Assembly (NCBI RefSeq): GCF_900101785.1
Contig: NZ_LT629688.1
Span: forward strand, 2,852,001 to 2,916,000
Origin: Auraticoccus monumenti
GTDB lineage: Bacteria; Actinomycetota; Actinomycetes; Propionibacteriales; Propionibacteriaceae
Length of the DNA: 64,000 bases
Direction of reading: 5' to 3'
Both the position numbers and the translations under genes were made by a program. A model generated the notes under the pieces. The model was given only the letters and a program-made list of their open reading frames with translations, searched no databases and was not told the DNA's origin. This document shows positions 25,233 through 34,773 of the stretch, piece by piece (the stretch's first letter is position 1; the number at the start of each line of letters is the position of its first letter).

Positions 25233-26666
25233 ATGACCGAGACGACGCCCGCTCCACGGCTGGACCTGCGCACCGGGAACGGGCGCACGTTCCTGCACCT
25301 GCTGGCCAACACCCTCGTGGTCGCGGTGATGAACTACACCCTCTGGTTCGCCCTGACCTTCTGGGTCTTCATCGAGACCCGGTCGGTGTTCGCCACCGGC
25401 ATGATCGCGGGGATCTTCGTGCTCGCCACCGCCTCGACCGGGGTCTGGTTCGGCAGCCTGGTCGACCACCACCGCAAGGTCTCGATCCTGCGGGCCTCCT
25501 CGGCGGTCTCGGTGCTGTTCTACGCGGTGGCGCTGGCGATCTACCTGCTGGCCCCCGACGGCTCCTTCCGCACCCCGGCCAGCGTGTGGCTGTGGGTCTT
25601 CGTGGTGGTGGTCATGCTGGGCGTGATGGCGGGCAACCTGCGCACCATCGCCATGCCCACCCTGGTCACGCTGCTGATCCCGGAGGGGAGCCGGGACCGG
25701 GCCAACGGCCTGGTGGGCACCACCACCGGCGCCTCCTTCCTGGTGACCTCGGTGATCAGCGGGCTGCTGGTGGCCGCCGGGGGGATGTACTACGCGCTGC
25801 TGCTCGCCATCGGCCTGATCGGGCTGAGCCTGCTGCACCTGGTGCCCATCAGCGTCGAGGAGCCCGAGCTGCTGGTCACCCACGAGGGCGACGCCGGCGG
25901 GGTGGACCTGCGGGGGACGTGGCGACTGGTCCGCTCGGTCCCCGGGCTGGTGGCGCTGATCGCGTTCTCCTGCTTCAACAACTTCCTCGGCGGGGCCTTC
26001 ATGGCCCTGATGGACGCCTACGGCCTGTCGCTGGTCTCGGTGCAGGTGTGGGGTCTGCTGTGGGGTGGGCTCAGCACCGGGGTGATCATCGGCGGTCTCC
26101 TGGTGGCCCGGCTCGGGCTCGGCTCCAACCCGGTGCGGGTGCTGCTGCTGGTGAACCTGACGCTGTGGACGGTGACGATGCTGTTCCCGCTGCGCTCCTC
26201 GATCGTGATGCTCTCGGTGGCCATGTTCATCTACATGCTGCTGATGCCCTTCGCCGAGTCGGCGGAGCAGACCGTGCTGCAGAAGGTGGTCCCGCTGCAC
26301 CGCCAGGGCCGGGTCTTCGGGTTCGCCCAGAGCGTGGAGCAGGCCGCCTCGCCGCTGACCGCGTTCCTGATCGGCCCGATCACCCAGTTCGCGGTGATCC
26401 CGTGGCTGAGCGGGGACGGCGGCGGCGCCCGGGCCATCGGGGGCTGGTTCGGCACCGGGCCGGATCGGGGGATCGCCTTCGTGTTCGTGCTCTGCGGGGT
26501 GCTGGGCATCGTCGCGACGGTGCTGGCCTTCGCCAGCCCGTGGTACCGGAGGCTGGCCGACGCCTACTCCCGCCAGCCCGGCGGGGCGACGCCGGAGGAG
26601 GATCTCGAGGCCGTCCAGCCGCCGCCCGCGGGCACCGTCACCGGGCAGCTGCCGCCGCCGGTCTGA
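25233..26666 (+). CDS. MFS transporter
   Basis: 477 residues from ATG 25233 with GGAGGAA three to four bases upstream. About twelve membrane segments; the loop between segments 2 and 3 reads FGSLVDHHRKVSIL, the MFS motif A position. A long insertion near the C-terminus (GDGGGARAIGGWFGTGPDRG) and a Pro-rich tail are seen. MFS proteins with this layout are often drug or metabolite exporters, but nothing indicates the substrate. Divergent from the M16 pair. It stands alone and ends at a cluster of hairpins. Confidence 0.85.
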   Translation: MTETTPAPRLDLRTGNGRTFLHLLANTLVVAVMNYTLWFALTFWVFIETRSVFATGMIAGIFVLATASTGVWFGSLVDHHRKVSILRASSAVSVLFYAVALAIYLLAPDGSFRTPASVWLWVFVVVVMLGVMAGNLRTIAMPTLVTLLIPEGSRDRANGLVGTTTGASFLVTSVISGLLVAAGGMYYALLLAIGLIGLSLLHLVPISVEEPELLVTHEGDAGGVDLRGTWRLVRSVPGLVALIAFSCFNNFLGGAFMALMDAYGLSLVSVQVWGLLWGGLSTGVIIGGLLVARLGLGSNPVRVLLLVNLTLWTVTMLFPLRSSIVMLSVAMFIYMLLMPFAESAEQTVLQKVVPLHRQGRVFGFAQSVEQAASPLTAFLIGPITQFAVIPWLSGDGGGARAIGGWFGTGPDRGIAFVFVLCGVLGIVATVLAFASPWYRRLADAYSRQPGGATPEEDLEAVQPPPAGTVTGQLPPPV

Positions 26667-26668
26667 GC

Positions 26669-26813
26669 GGGACGGCACCGGGGCCGAGGGAGGCCGTCCC
26701 GGACGGGTCGCGGAGGACGCTGCCCGCGCTCCGGTCGTGCCAGGGGACACCTCGCTGCCGGGTGTCCCGCGGGCGGCGGACGCGCCAGGGCGCCGGGGGT
26801 GACCCCGGCGCCC
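26669..26813. terminator. Three hairpins between convergent genes
   Basis: GGGACGGC/GCCGTCCC (26669-26700), GGGACACC/GGTGTCCC (26744-26768) and GGGCGCCGGGG, loop GTGA, CCCCGGCGCCC (26788-26813, eleven pairs; the base after each left arm is also G). They lie between the MFS gene and the rhamnogalacturonan lyase gene and probably terminate from both sides. Confidence 0.65.
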
Positions 26814-26835
26814 GAGCACGGTCCCCGGTGCCGCG

Positions 26836-29097
26836 TCAGCCGCGGACCCGCACCCTGATCTCGGCCGAGCTGGTGCCGTGCTGGTTCTCCAGCTCCACCC
26901 GGTAGGTGTGCGTCCCGGCCGGGCGGTCGGGGAGCTCCACCACCAGCTGCTGGCGGGCCGGGGTGGCGTCCACCACGTCCACGGTCCGCAGCAGCTCCCC
27001 GTCCTCGTGCACCCGGACCACCTGGGCGTTCTGCCCCCGGGGCACGGTCACCGTCAGGGTGACGTCGTCCCCGCTGCGGGCGGTGGCCCGCACCTGCGGG
27101 GTGGCCGGGGCCGCGGTGGCCGGGCCGTCGACCCGTTCACCCGGGCCCGGGTCGGCACCGGTGTAGGCGATGCTCGGCGCCGGCGGCGGCGTCATGCCCT
27201 CCCCGAGGAAGTAGGAGGGGTGCGGCGGCTGGTTGTAGGCGGTGTTCTGCCAGGCGACGCCCATCCGGTACTGCGGGTCCGACATCAGGGTCCGCAGCCG
27301 GACGTCGGTGAGGTCGACCGTGGTCGCGATGCGGAGCGCGGTCGAGTCCTCGGTCCGGGTCACCAGCTCCTCGCGCCAGTCCCCGAGCAGGTCGGCCTGG
27401 AGGGCGGGGTTGCCCTTGGTGTCGTTGCTGCTCAGGGTGCCGTCGGCCCGGTACAGCAGCTCCTCGGTCGCCGTCTCGGGGTCCCACTTGGAGATGGTGG
27501 GCACGCCGGTGCGGCTGGCCTCGGTCCACTCGTGGTCGGTGATCTCGCGGAGGAGGTCGCCGTCCCACCAGGTGAGGAAGTTGGCGGCCGGGATGCTCTC
27601 GGAGACGAGCTCGCCGGAGGCGGACCGGAGCTGGCCCTCCGGTGAGTTCCAGGCAGCGGAGCCGCCGACGGCCCACCCCTCCGCCCCGGGGTGGGAGGGG
27701 TCGATGTCGGCCATGGCGGCCCGCCCGGTGTCGCGGGTGGCCGGGATGGACCAGAGGACCTCACCGGTCGCCGCGGCGCGGAAGGTGGCCCCGCGGCCGC
27801 CGGAGGAGGACATGCTCTCGTGCGCGGCGAAGACCTCCTGGCCCGGGCGCGAGGGGTCGAAGTCGGAGACGTGCAGGGCGTCGCCGTGACCCAGCCCGGT
27901 GTTGTACAGCACCGAGCCGTCGTCGGCGATGGTCATGGAGCCGAAGACGATCTCGTCGCGCTGGTCCCCGTCCACGTCGACCACCGCCAGCTCGTGGTTG
28001 CCCTGGCCGGTGTACTGCCGACCGGCCTGGTCGGAGTCGAAGACCCAGCGCTGCGTGAGCTCGTCGCCGTCGAAGTCCCAGGTGGCGATGACGGTGCGGG
28101 TGTAGTAGCCCCGGCTCATCACCAGGCTCGGGTGCTCGCCGTCGAGGTAGGCCACGCCGGCGAGGAAGCGGTCGACCCGGTTGCCGTAGCCGTCGCCCCA
28201 GGAGGAGACCACGCCCCGCGGTGGCAGGTAGGGCTCGGTGTCCAGCGCCGCGCCGGTGCCGCCGTCGAAGACGGTCAGGAACTCCGGGCCGGCCAGCACG
28301 TAGCCGCTGGCGTTGCGGTGGTCGGCCGAGGCGTCCCCGATCACGGTGCCGGCGCCGTCCACGGTGCCGTCGGCGGTCTTCATGCTGACCTCCGCGGTGC
28401 CGTCGCCGTCGAGGTCGACGACCTGGAACTGGGTGTAGTGGGCGCCGGCCCGGATGTTGCGGCCGAGGTCGACCCGCCACAGCCGGGTGCCGTCGAGCTC
28501 GTAGGCGTCGACGTAGACGTTGCCGGTGTAACCGGCCCGGGAGTTGTCCTGGGAGTTGGTCGGGTCCCACTTGAGCACCAGCTCGTACTGCCCGTCCCCG
28601 TCCAGGTCGCCGACGGAGGCGTCGTTGGCGCGGTAGGAGTAGGGCTGGCCGTCCTCGTTGGTGCCGTCGGCCGGCTTGTCCAGCGGGACGTCCAGGGTCT
28701 GGCTGTCCCAGACCGCGAACTCCTCGCCGGCCCAGCGCTCGATCCCGTCGACCACGGTGGACAGCCGGTAGCGGGCGCCGGGGGTGCCGCCGGCGTCCAG
28801 CAGGTTGGTAGTGGCGGTGACGGGCTGGTCGGTGACCCGGGCGCCGTCGCGGTAGACGTGGAAGCCGATGGAGTCGGGGTCCAGCCCGAGCAGCCGCCAG
28901 CCGACGAAGACACCGCCGTCGACGGACACGGCGACCGGGGACCGGTCCAGGCGCTCGGCCTGGCGGACCAGGACGCCGTCGGCGGGGGCAGGGTCGGCCT
29001 CGTCGGCGACGGCGGGCAGGACGGTCGTGGCCAGGGCGAGAGCCAGGGCGGGGACCAGGGTCGCCCGGAGCGGGCGGGGGAACGGAGCACGTGACAT
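26836..29097 (-). CDS. Secreted rhamnogalacturonan lyase, polysaccharide lyase family 11
   Basis: 753 residues from ATG 29097 (an in-frame GTG lies nine bases upstream and overlaps the ribosome site). A Sec signal peptide ends near PAVADEA (about residue 35). The mature protein has the repeated calcium-binding blade sequences of PL11 enzymes (DLDGDGQYELVLKWDP, DLDGDGTAEVSMKTADG, DVDGDQRDEIVFG), RNASGY and the terminal QYRMGVAWQNTAYNQPPH. A Fn3-like domain closes it. It cuts rhamnogalacturonan I by beta-elimination outside the cell. A LacI operator overlaps its promoter. Confidence 0.93.
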   Translation of the reverse strand: MSRAPFPRPLRATLVPALALALATTVLPAVADEADPAPADGVLVRQAERLDRSPVAVSVDGGVFVGWRLLGLDPDSIGFHVYRDGARVTDQPVTATTNLLDAGGTPGARYRLSTVVDGIERWAGEEFAVWDSQTLDVPLDKPADGTNEDGQPYSYRANDASVGDLDGDGQYELVLKWDPTNSQDNSRAGYTGNVYVDAYELDGTRLWRVDLGRNIRAGAHYTQFQVVDLDGDGTAEVSMKTADGTVDGAGTVIGDASADHRNASGYVLAGPEFLTVFDGGTGAALDTEPYLPPRGVVSSWGDGYGNRVDRFLAGVAYLDGEHPSLVMSRGYYTRTVIATWDFDGDELTQRWVFDSDQAGRQYTGQGNHELAVVDVDGDQRDEIVFGSMTIADDGSVLYNTGLGHGDALHVSDFDPSRPGQEVFAAHESMSSSGGRGATFRAAATGEVLWSIPATRDTGRAAMADIDPSHPGAEGWAVGGSAAWNSPEGQLRSASGELVSESIPAANFLTWWDGDLLREITDHEWTEASRTGVPTISKWDPETATEELLYRADGTLSSNDTKGNPALQADLLGDWREELVTRTEDSTALRIATTVDLTDVRLRTLMSDPQYRMGVAWQNTAYNQPPHPSYFLGEGMTPPPAPSIAYTGADPGPGERVDGPATAAPATPQVRATARSGDDVTLTVTVPRGQNAQVVRVHEDGELLRTVDVVDATPARQQLVVELPDRPAGTHTYRVELENQHGTSSAEIRVRVRG

Positions 29098-29183
29098 CGG
29101 TGTCACCCTTCACTCGGTGGGGGAGCCCGACTCTGCAGGGGGTACGCAGATCGGGGCGGCGGACCGGTGCGACCGGTCCGAGA

Positions 29184-29224
29184 AAGCGCTTCCTCACTAT
29201 CCGTCGCCGCTCGGCATGCGTCAA
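29184..29224 (-). promoter_or_regulatory. Promoter and LacI-type operator of the rhamnogalacturonan lyase gene
   Basis: Minus strand: -35 TTGACG (29219-29224), 17-base spacer, -10 GATAGT (29196-29201). The palindrome AAGCGCTT (29184-29191) within GAAAGCGCTTCC sits on the expected start of transcription. A LacI-family repressor is encoded on the other side of the region. Confidence 0.7.
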
Positions 29225-29316
29225 GAGGGCGGTCCCGGTTCCGAAGCCCCGGACGGTGTGGCCCCGTCCAGGGTCCGCCGGCACCGGATCTCCGACGACC
29301 CACCCCGACCCCTGGA

Positions 29317-29600
29317 CGGCTGTATGTCATCGCGGTCACCACAGGAGTGTCGCGGCGTGTCACGAGCTGGTGGGTCGACGACGTACACGTCGGCAGGGCG
29401 AACCGCCCCGCCGCCGGTGCCGGAGCGCGAGACAGGGCCGCCTGGTGCGGCGGGTCCGACGATGCTGCTGCTGGCCTCGTCCGCCTCGTCCGCCACTCCC
29501 AGCCCGTGGCTGGGTGCGCCCTGCGGACGTGTACGCCGTCAGTCCGGTACACCGCGACACGCCGTGGCGCTCCGACCGTGACCGCGATGACGTACAGCCG
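29317..29600. repeat. Long imperfect inverted repeat
   Basis: The left arm (29317-29404) and the reverse complement of the right arm (29513-29600) align over 88 bases without gaps at roughly 75% identity. The outer 23 bases are nearly identical (CGGCTGTA, then GTCATCGCGGTCAC). The centre is 108 bases. No transposase gene is present. Confidence 0.75.
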
Positions 29601-29645
29601 GGCAGGTGGTCGCGCTGCGTAGGGTGTGGGCCGGAGGTGGGGTCG

Positions 29646-30659
29646 ATGACGCGTGGGGTGCGGGGCGCCGGCCCGACCATGCACGACGTCGCGGCGGCGG
29701 CGTCGGTGTCGCACCAGACCGTCTCCCGCGTGCTCAACGACCACCCCAGCGTCCGGCCCGAGACCCGGCAGCGGGTGCTGGCCGAGATCGAGCGGCTGGG
29801 GTACCGGCGCAACCCCGCCGCCCGGAGCCTGGTCACCCGGCGGTCCCGCGCCATCGGCGTGCTCGCCCCCGAGGTGACCCAGCACGGGGCCACGAGCAGC
29901 GTGCAGGCCGTCGAGTCCGCCGCCCGGGCCGCCGGCTACTTCACCCTCGTCACCACCGCCGCCGTCGAGCGCTCGGCGGCCCGCGCGGCGCTGGGGTTCC
30001 TGCTCGACCAGGGGGTGGAGGGCCTGGTGGTCGTCGCCCCGCACGCCGAGATCGAGGCGGCCGTCTCGGAGCTGGTGGTGCCGCTGCCCGTGGTGGCCCT
30101 GCAGTCGGCGCGTGCCGGTCGGCTGGACTGGGTCGGGGTCGACCAGGAGCTCGGGGCGCGGATGGCCACCGAGCACCTGCTCGCCCTCGGCCACACCCGC
30201 GTCGCCCACGTCTCCGGACCGGCCGGCTACTTCGAGGCCGAGGCCCGTCGCCGGGGCTGGTCCTCGGCGCTGGCGGCGGCCGGGCTGGAGCCGGCCGGGG
30301 TCGTCGAGGGCGACTGGACCGCGCGCTCGGGGGAGGCGGCGGCCGCCGCGCTGGACCCCGACGTCACGGCCGTGGTCTGCGCCAACGACCAGACCGCCAT
30401 CGGGCTGGTGGCCGGGCTCCGCCGGCAGGGCCGCCGGGTGCCCACCGACCTCTCCGTGGTGGGCTTCGACGACGTGCCCGAGGCGGCCTACGTCGACCCG
30501 CCGCTGACCACGGTGCGCCAGGACTTCCGGCTGGTGGGGGAGCGCGCGCTGGCCCGCCTGCTGGCGGCGATCGACGGCGTCCAGGCCCCGGCCGAGGACG
30601 ACGTGCTACGGCCCACCCTGGTGGTGCGGGAGTCCGGCGCACCTCCGCGACCGAGATGA
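29646..30659 (+). CDS. LacI family transcriptional regulator, probable arabinose/pectin-sugar repressor
   Basis: 337 residues from ATG 29646 with GGAGG eight to nine bases upstream. The helix-turn-helix is at residues 12-35 (MHDVAAAASVSHQTVSRVLN). The hinge carries the typical ARSLVTRRSRAIGVL. The rest is a periplasmic-binding fold ending in GFDDVPEAAYVDPPLTTVRQD. It sits 41 bases before araB, with a LacI-type palindrome in the gap, and faces the lyase gene with another palindrome. It may control both. The effector is unknown. Confidence 0.9.
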   Translation: MTRGVRGAGPTMHDVAAAASVSHQTVSRVLNDHPSVRPETRQRVLAEIERLGYRRNPAARSLVTRRSRAIGVLAPEVTQHGATSSVQAVESAARAAGYFTLVTTAAVERSAARAALGFLLDQGVEGLVVVAPHAEIEAAVSELVVPLPVVALQSARAGRLDWVGVDQELGARMATEHLLALGHTRVAHVSGPAGYFEAEARRRGWSSALAAAGLEPAGVVEGDWTARSGEAAAAALDPDVTAVVCANDQTAIGLVAGLRRQGRRVPTDLSVVGFDDVPEAAYVDPPLTTVRQDFRLVGERALARLLAAIDGVQAPAEDDVLRPTLVVRESGAPPRPR

Positions 30660-30673
30660 TGTTAACGTTCACC
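30660..30673 (+). promoter_or_regulatory. LacI/AraR-type operator before araB
   Basis: TGTTAACGTTCACC, centred on AACGTT with five of seven symmetric pairs, directly after the stop of the regulator gene and 28 bases before the araB ATG. Actinobacterial arabinose repressors of the LacI family bind similar TTAACGTT sites. Confidence 0.6.
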
Positions 30674-30700
30674 TGACCAGCAGGACGACGAGGAGGTCGC

Positions 30701-32410
30701 ATGAGCAGCAGCAGTGGCGAGGGCACCACGGAGGCCGGCGAGAGCTACGTGGTGGGGGTCGACTTCGGCACCCTGTCCGGCCGCGCCGTGGTGGTCCGGG
30801 TCTCTGACGGCGAGGAGCTCGGCTCGGCCGTGCACGAGTACCCGCACGCGGTGATGGACCGCGAGCTGGCCCGCACCGGTGAGCGGCTGCCCCCGGAGTG
30901 GGCGCTGCAGGACCCGGCCGACTACGTCGAGGTGCTGCAGCGGGCCGTCCCCGCCGCGCTGGCCGCCGCCGGCGTCGACCCCTCCCGGGTGATCGGCATC
31001 GGCACCGACTTCACCGCCTCCACCCCGCTGCCGGTGCTCTCCGACGGCCGGGCGCTGAGCTCGCTGGAGGAGTGGGCCGACCGCCCGCACGCCTACGTCA
31101 AGCTGTGGAAGCACCACGCCGCCCAGCCGCAGGCCACCCGGATCAACGAGCTGGCCCGTGAGCGCGGTGAGTCCTGGCTGCCCCGCTACGGCGGCTTCAT
31201 CTCCAGCGAGTGGGAGTTCGCCAAGGCGCTGCAGGTGCTGGAGGAGGACCCCGAGCTGTACGCCGCCACCGACCACTGGGTCGAGGCCGCGGACTGGATC
31301 ATCTGGCAGCTCTGCGGGCGCTACGTCCGCAACGCCTGCACCGCCGGCTACAAGGGGATCCTGCAGGACGACGAGCTGCCCAGCCGGGAGTACCTGGCCG
31401 CGCTCAACCCCGACTTCGCCTCCTTCGCCGAGGACAAGCTGGCCCACACCATCGGCCAGCTCGGTGAGCGCGCCGGGGACCTGACCGAGGAGGCCGCGGC
31501 CTGGACCGGGCTCCCGGCGGATATCGCGGTGGCGGTCGGCAACGTGGACGCCCACGTCACCGCCCCGGCGGCCCGGGCCGTCGAGCCGGGTCAGATGCTG
31601 GCCATCATGGGCACCAGCACCTGCCACGTGATGAGCTCCGACCAGCTGGCGGAGGTCCCCGGCATGTGCGGCGTGGTGGACGGCGGCATCGTCAAGGGGC
31701 TTTGGGGTTACGAGGCCGGGCAGTCCGGTGTCGGGGACATCTTCGCCTGGTACGTCGCCCAGCAGGTGCCCGGACGCCTGGAGGCCGAGGCCGCCGAGGC
31801 CGGGCTCAGCGTGCACGAGCACCTGACCGAGCTGGCCCGCGAGCAGCCGGTCGGCGCCCACGGTCTGCTGGTGCTGGACTGGCACAACGGCAACCGCTCG
31901 GTCCTGGTCGACACCGAGCTCAGCGGCCTGGTGGTCGGGCTGACCCTGGCGACCCGCCCCGAGGACGTCTACCGGGCGCTGCTGGAGGCCACCGCCTTCG
32001 GAACCCGCCAGATCGTGGAGACCTTCCAGGACTCCGGTGTCCCGGTGGAGGAGTTCGTGGTGGCCGGCGGGCTGCTCCGCAACACCCTGATCATGCAGAT
32101 CTACGCCGACGTCCTCGGCATGCCGATCTCCACCAACGACTCCACCCAGGGCCCGGCCGTGGGGGCCGGCATCCACGCCGCCGTCGCCGCCGGGGCCTAC
32201 CCCGACGTGCTGGCCGCCAGCGAGCGGATGGGCCGGGTCACCCGTGCCCGCTACACCCCCGACCCCGAGCGGTCGCGGGCCTACGACGAGATGTTCGCCG
32301 ACTACCGCGAGCTGCACGACCACTTCGGTCGCGGCGGCTCGGACGTGATGCGGCGGCTCAAGCGGCGTCGCAGGGAGGCGCTGACCACCCAGCCCCAGGA
32401 GGAACGGTGA
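30701..32410 (+). CDS. araB: L-ribulokinase
   Basis: 569 residues, ATG with AGGAGG five bases upstream. It is a FGGY-family kinase of normal length for AraB. The N-terminal phosphate loop is VGVDFGTLSGRAVVV. Recognisable are EYPHAVMD, GTDFTASTPLPV, SSEWEFAKALQV, GNVDAHVTAPAARAV, MGTSTCHVM and the late VAGGLLRNTLIMQIYADVLG. It phosphorylates L-ribulose to L-ribulose-5-phosphate. It is the first gene of araB-araD-araA and overlaps araD by four bases. Confidence 0.96.
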   Translation: MSSSSGEGTTEAGESYVVGVDFGTLSGRAVVVRVSDGEELGSAVHEYPHAVMDRELARTGERLPPEWALQDPADYVEVLQRAVPAALAAAGVDPSRVIGIGTDFTASTPLPVLSDGRALSSLEEWADRPHAYVKLWKHHAAQPQATRINELARERGESWLPRYGGFISSEWEFAKALQVLEEDPELYAATDHWVEAADWIIWQLCGRYVRNACTAGYKGILQDDELPSREYLAALNPDFASFAEDKLAHTIGQLGERAGDLTEEAAAWTGLPADIAVAVGNVDAHVTAPAARAVEPGQMLAIMGTSTCHVMSSDQLAEVPGMCGVVDGGIVKGLWGYEAGQSGVGDIFAWYVAQQVPGRLEAEAAEAGLSVHEHLTELAREQPVGAHGLLVLDWHNGNRSVLVDTELSGLVVGLTLATRPEDVYRALLEATAFGTRQIVETFQDSGVPVEEFVVAGGLLRNTLIMQIYADVLGMPISTNDSTQGPAVGAGIHAAVAAGAYPDVLAASERMGRVTRARYTPDPERSRAYDEMFADYRELHDHFGRGGSDVMRRLKRRRREALTTQPQEER

Positions 32411-33144
32411 CCACCAGCCACGACGTCGACGCGCTCGTCGACCAGGTCCGCCAGCAGGTCTCGGACCTGCACGCCGAGCTGGTGCGCTACCAGCTGGTGA
32501 TCTGGACCGGCGGCAACGTCAGCGGTCGGGTCCGCCTCGGCGGCGACCCGGCCGAGGACCTGTTCGTGATCAAGCCCAGCGGGGTCTCCTACGACGACCT
32601 GACGCCGGGGTCGATGATCCTGTGCACCCTGGACGGGGCGGTCGTGCCCGGCAGCGCCGGGTCCGAGCGGAGCCCCTCCAGCGACACCGCGGCGCACGCC
32701 TACGTCTACCGCAACATGCCCGAGGTCGGCGGGGTGGTGCACACCCACTCCACCTACGCCTGCGCCTGGGCCGCCCGCGGCGAGGCCATCCCCTGCGTGC
32801 TGACCGGCATGGCCGACGAGTTCGGCGGTGAGGTGCCGGTCGGGCCGTTCGCGGTGATCGGGGACGACTCGATCGGCCGCGGCATCGTGGAGACCCTCCG
32901 CGGGCACCGCTCCCGGGCGGTGCTGATGGCCAACCACGGCCCCTTCACGATCGGCAAGGACGCCCGCGACGCCGTCAAGGCCGCCGTGATGGTCGAGGAC
33001 GTCGCCCGCAGCGTCCACATCGCCCGTCAGCTGGGCGAGCCCGTGCCCATCCCGCAGGACAAGGTCGACAGCCTGTTCGACCGCTACCAGAACGTCTACG
33101 GCCAGGCGCCCCAGGGGACGATGACCGACCCCTCCGCGTCCTGA
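32407..33144 (+). CDS. araD: L-ribulose-5-phosphate 4-epimerase
   Basis: 245 residues from the GTG at 32407 that overlaps the araB stop. Class II aldolase fold: [19 protein letters not shown], the zinc-site sequence [13 protein letters not shown] with two His, and the third His in [11 protein letters not shown]. This AraD/SgbE group converts L-ribulose-5-phosphate to D-xylulose-5-phosphate, joining arabinose use to the pentose-phosphate pathway. The operon context makes the assignment firm. Confidence 0.95.
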   Translation: MTTSHDVDALVDQVRQQVSDLHAELVRYQLVIWTGGNVSGRVRLGGDPAEDLFVIKPSGVSYDDLTPGSMILCTLDGAVVPGSAGSERSPSSDTAAHAYVYRNMPEVGGVVHTHSTYACAWAARGEAIPCVLTGMADEFGGEVPVGPFAVIGDDSIGRGIVETLRGHRSRAVLMANHGPFTIGKDARDAVKAAVMVEDVARSVHIARQLGEPVPIPQDKVDSLFDRYQNVYGQAPQGTMTDPSAS

Positions 33145-33173
33145 GCCCTCCCGCACCGACCACCAGGAGCACC

Positions 33174-34694
33174 ATGAGCCGCAGCATCGTCCCCGACCTC
33201 CGCACCCGCCAGGTGTGGTTCCTCACCGGCAGCCAGGAGCTGTACGGGGAGGAGACCCTGCGCCAGGTCGAGGCCCAGTCCCGTGAGGTCGCCGAGCAGC
33301 TGGCCGCCTCCTCCGGCGTCCCGGTCACCGTGGTGTGGAAGCCGGTCCTGGTCAGCGCGGACTCGATCCGGCGCACCATGCTGGAGGTCAACGCCGACGA
33401 CGACGTGATCGGCGTGATCACCTGGATGCACACCTTCTCCCCGGCGAAGATGTGGATCACCGGGCTGGAGACGCTGACCAAGCCGCTGCTGCACCTGCAC
33501 ACCCAGGCCGACGTGGCGCTGCCCTGGGGTGAGATCGACTTCGACTTCATGAACCTCAACCAGGCCGCGCACGGGGACCGGGAGTTCGGCTACATCCAGA
33601 CCCGGCTGTCGCTGGCCCGCACCACCGTCGTCGGGCACGTCTCCGACCCCGCGGTGACCCACCAGGTCGGCAGCTGGACCCGGGCGGCGGCCGGCCGGGC
33701 GGCCACCCGCTCGCTCAAGCTGGCCCGCTTCGGGGACAACATGCGTTTCGTCGCCGTCACCGAGGGCGACAAGACCGAGGCCGAGATCCGCTTCGGCGCC
33801 CAGGTCAACACCTGGGGCGTCAACGACCTGGCCGAGGCCGTGGCCGCCGCCACCGACGCCCAGGTGGACGCGCTCATCACCGAGTACCTCGACGCCTACG
33901 ACGTCGCGGCCGAGCTGCAGCCCTCCGGTGAGCGGCACTCCTCGCTCCGCGACGGGGCGGCGATCGAGGTGGGGCTGCGCTCCTTCCTCGAGACCGGCGG
34001 CTTCGGCGCCTTCACCACCAGCTTCGAGGACCTCGGCGCGCTCAAGCAGCTCCCGGGTCTGGCCGTGCAGCGGCTGATGGCCGACGGCTACGGCTTCGGC
34101 GCCGAGGGCGACTGGAAGACCGCGCTGCTGGGCCACGCCTTCGCCGTGATGGGCGCCGGCCTCCCCGGCGGGATGAGCCTGATGGAGGACTACACCTACC
34201 ACATGGTGCCCGGCGAGGAGCTGATCCTGGGCGCGCACATGCTGGAGGTCAGCCCGAGCCTGACCAGCTCCCGGCCGAGGCTGGAGGTGCACCCGCTGGG
34301 CATCGGGGACCGCGAGGACCCGGTGCGCCTGGTCTTCACCGCCGACCCGGGACCGGCCGTCGTGGTCGCCCTGGCCGACCTGCGCGACCGGTTCCGGCTC
34401 ACCGCGAACGTGGTGGAGAACGTCGCGCTGCCCGAGCCGATGCCGAGGCTGCCGGTCGGCCACGCCGTCTGGAAGCCGGCCCCGGACTTCGCCACCTCCG
34501 CCGCCGCCTGGCTGGCGGCCGGTGCGGCGCACCACACCGTGATGACCACCCAGGTGGGGATGGACGTGGTGACGGCCTTCGCCCAGATGAGCGAGGTCGA
34601 GCTGGTCACCATCGACGAGGACACCACGCTCCCCGCGCTGCACCGCGAGCTGCGCTGGAACGCGGCCTACCACCGGCTGGCCCAGCGGCTCTGA
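33174..34694 (+). CDS. araA: L-arabinose isomerase
   Basis: 506 residues, the usual length, ATG with AGGAG five to six bases upstream. The start [16 protein letters not shown] and [12 protein letters not shown] are diagnostic, as are [14 protein letters not shown] (active-site Glu), the second Glu in [10 protein letters not shown] and HMLEVSP. It interconverts L-arabinose and L-ribulose with a divalent metal. Last gene of the ara operon, 29 bases after araD. Confidence 0.97.
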   Translation: MSRSIVPDLRTRQVWFLTGSQELYGEETLRQVEAQSREVAEQLAASSGVPVTVVWKPVLVSADSIRRTMLEVNADDDVIGVITWMHTFSPAKMWITGLETLTKPLLHLHTQADVALPWGEIDFDFMNLNQAAHGDREFGYIQTRLSLARTTVVGHVSDPAVTHQVGSWTRAAAGRAATRSLKLARFGDNMRFVAVTEGDKTEAEIRFGAQVNTWGVNDLAEAVAAATDAQVDALITEYLDAYDVAAELQPSGERHSSLRDGAAIEVGLRSFLETGGFGAFTTSFEDLGALKQLPGLAVQRLMADGYGFGAEGDWKTALLGHAFAVMGAGLPGGMSLMEDYTYHMVPGEELILGAHMLEVSPSLTSSRPRLEVHPLGIGDREDPVRLVFTADPGPAVVVALADLRDRFRLTANVVENVALPEPMPRLPVGHAVWKPAPDFATSAAAWLAAGAAHHTVMTTQVGMDVVTAFAQMSEVELVTIDEDTTLPALHRELRWNAAYHRLAQRL

Positions 34695-34773
34695 CCCCGC
34701 CCCGGTCGCGGCCCGTGGACGTCCGGGCCGGTAGTGTCCTGGCTCGGCGTGGACGTCGGAGGAACGAGGGCAG

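Larger units (their letters stand above)
29098..29645. other. 548-base divergent intergenic region
   Basis: It holds the lyase promoter and operator (29184-29224), a long imperfect inverted repeat (29317-29600) with a small CCCAGCC/GGCTGGG hairpin in its centre (29500s), and the ribosome site of the LacI gene (GGAGG at 29632). Overlapping frames in it give only shadow translations, so no gene is called. Confidence 0.7.

Noticed and set aside
29317-29600. Insertion sequence
   Set aside because: The arms resemble terminal repeats, but the 108-base centre cannot encode a transposase and no target duplication was seen.
29091-29893. Protein-coding gene inside the long inverted repeat
   Set aside because: Similar peptides appear in more than one frame on both strands because the DNA itself is duplicated. 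No frame has consistent codon bias or a ribosome site.
30660-30700. Riboswitch before araB
   Set aside because: Only 41 bases separate the genes, filled by a palindromic operator and a ribosome site.
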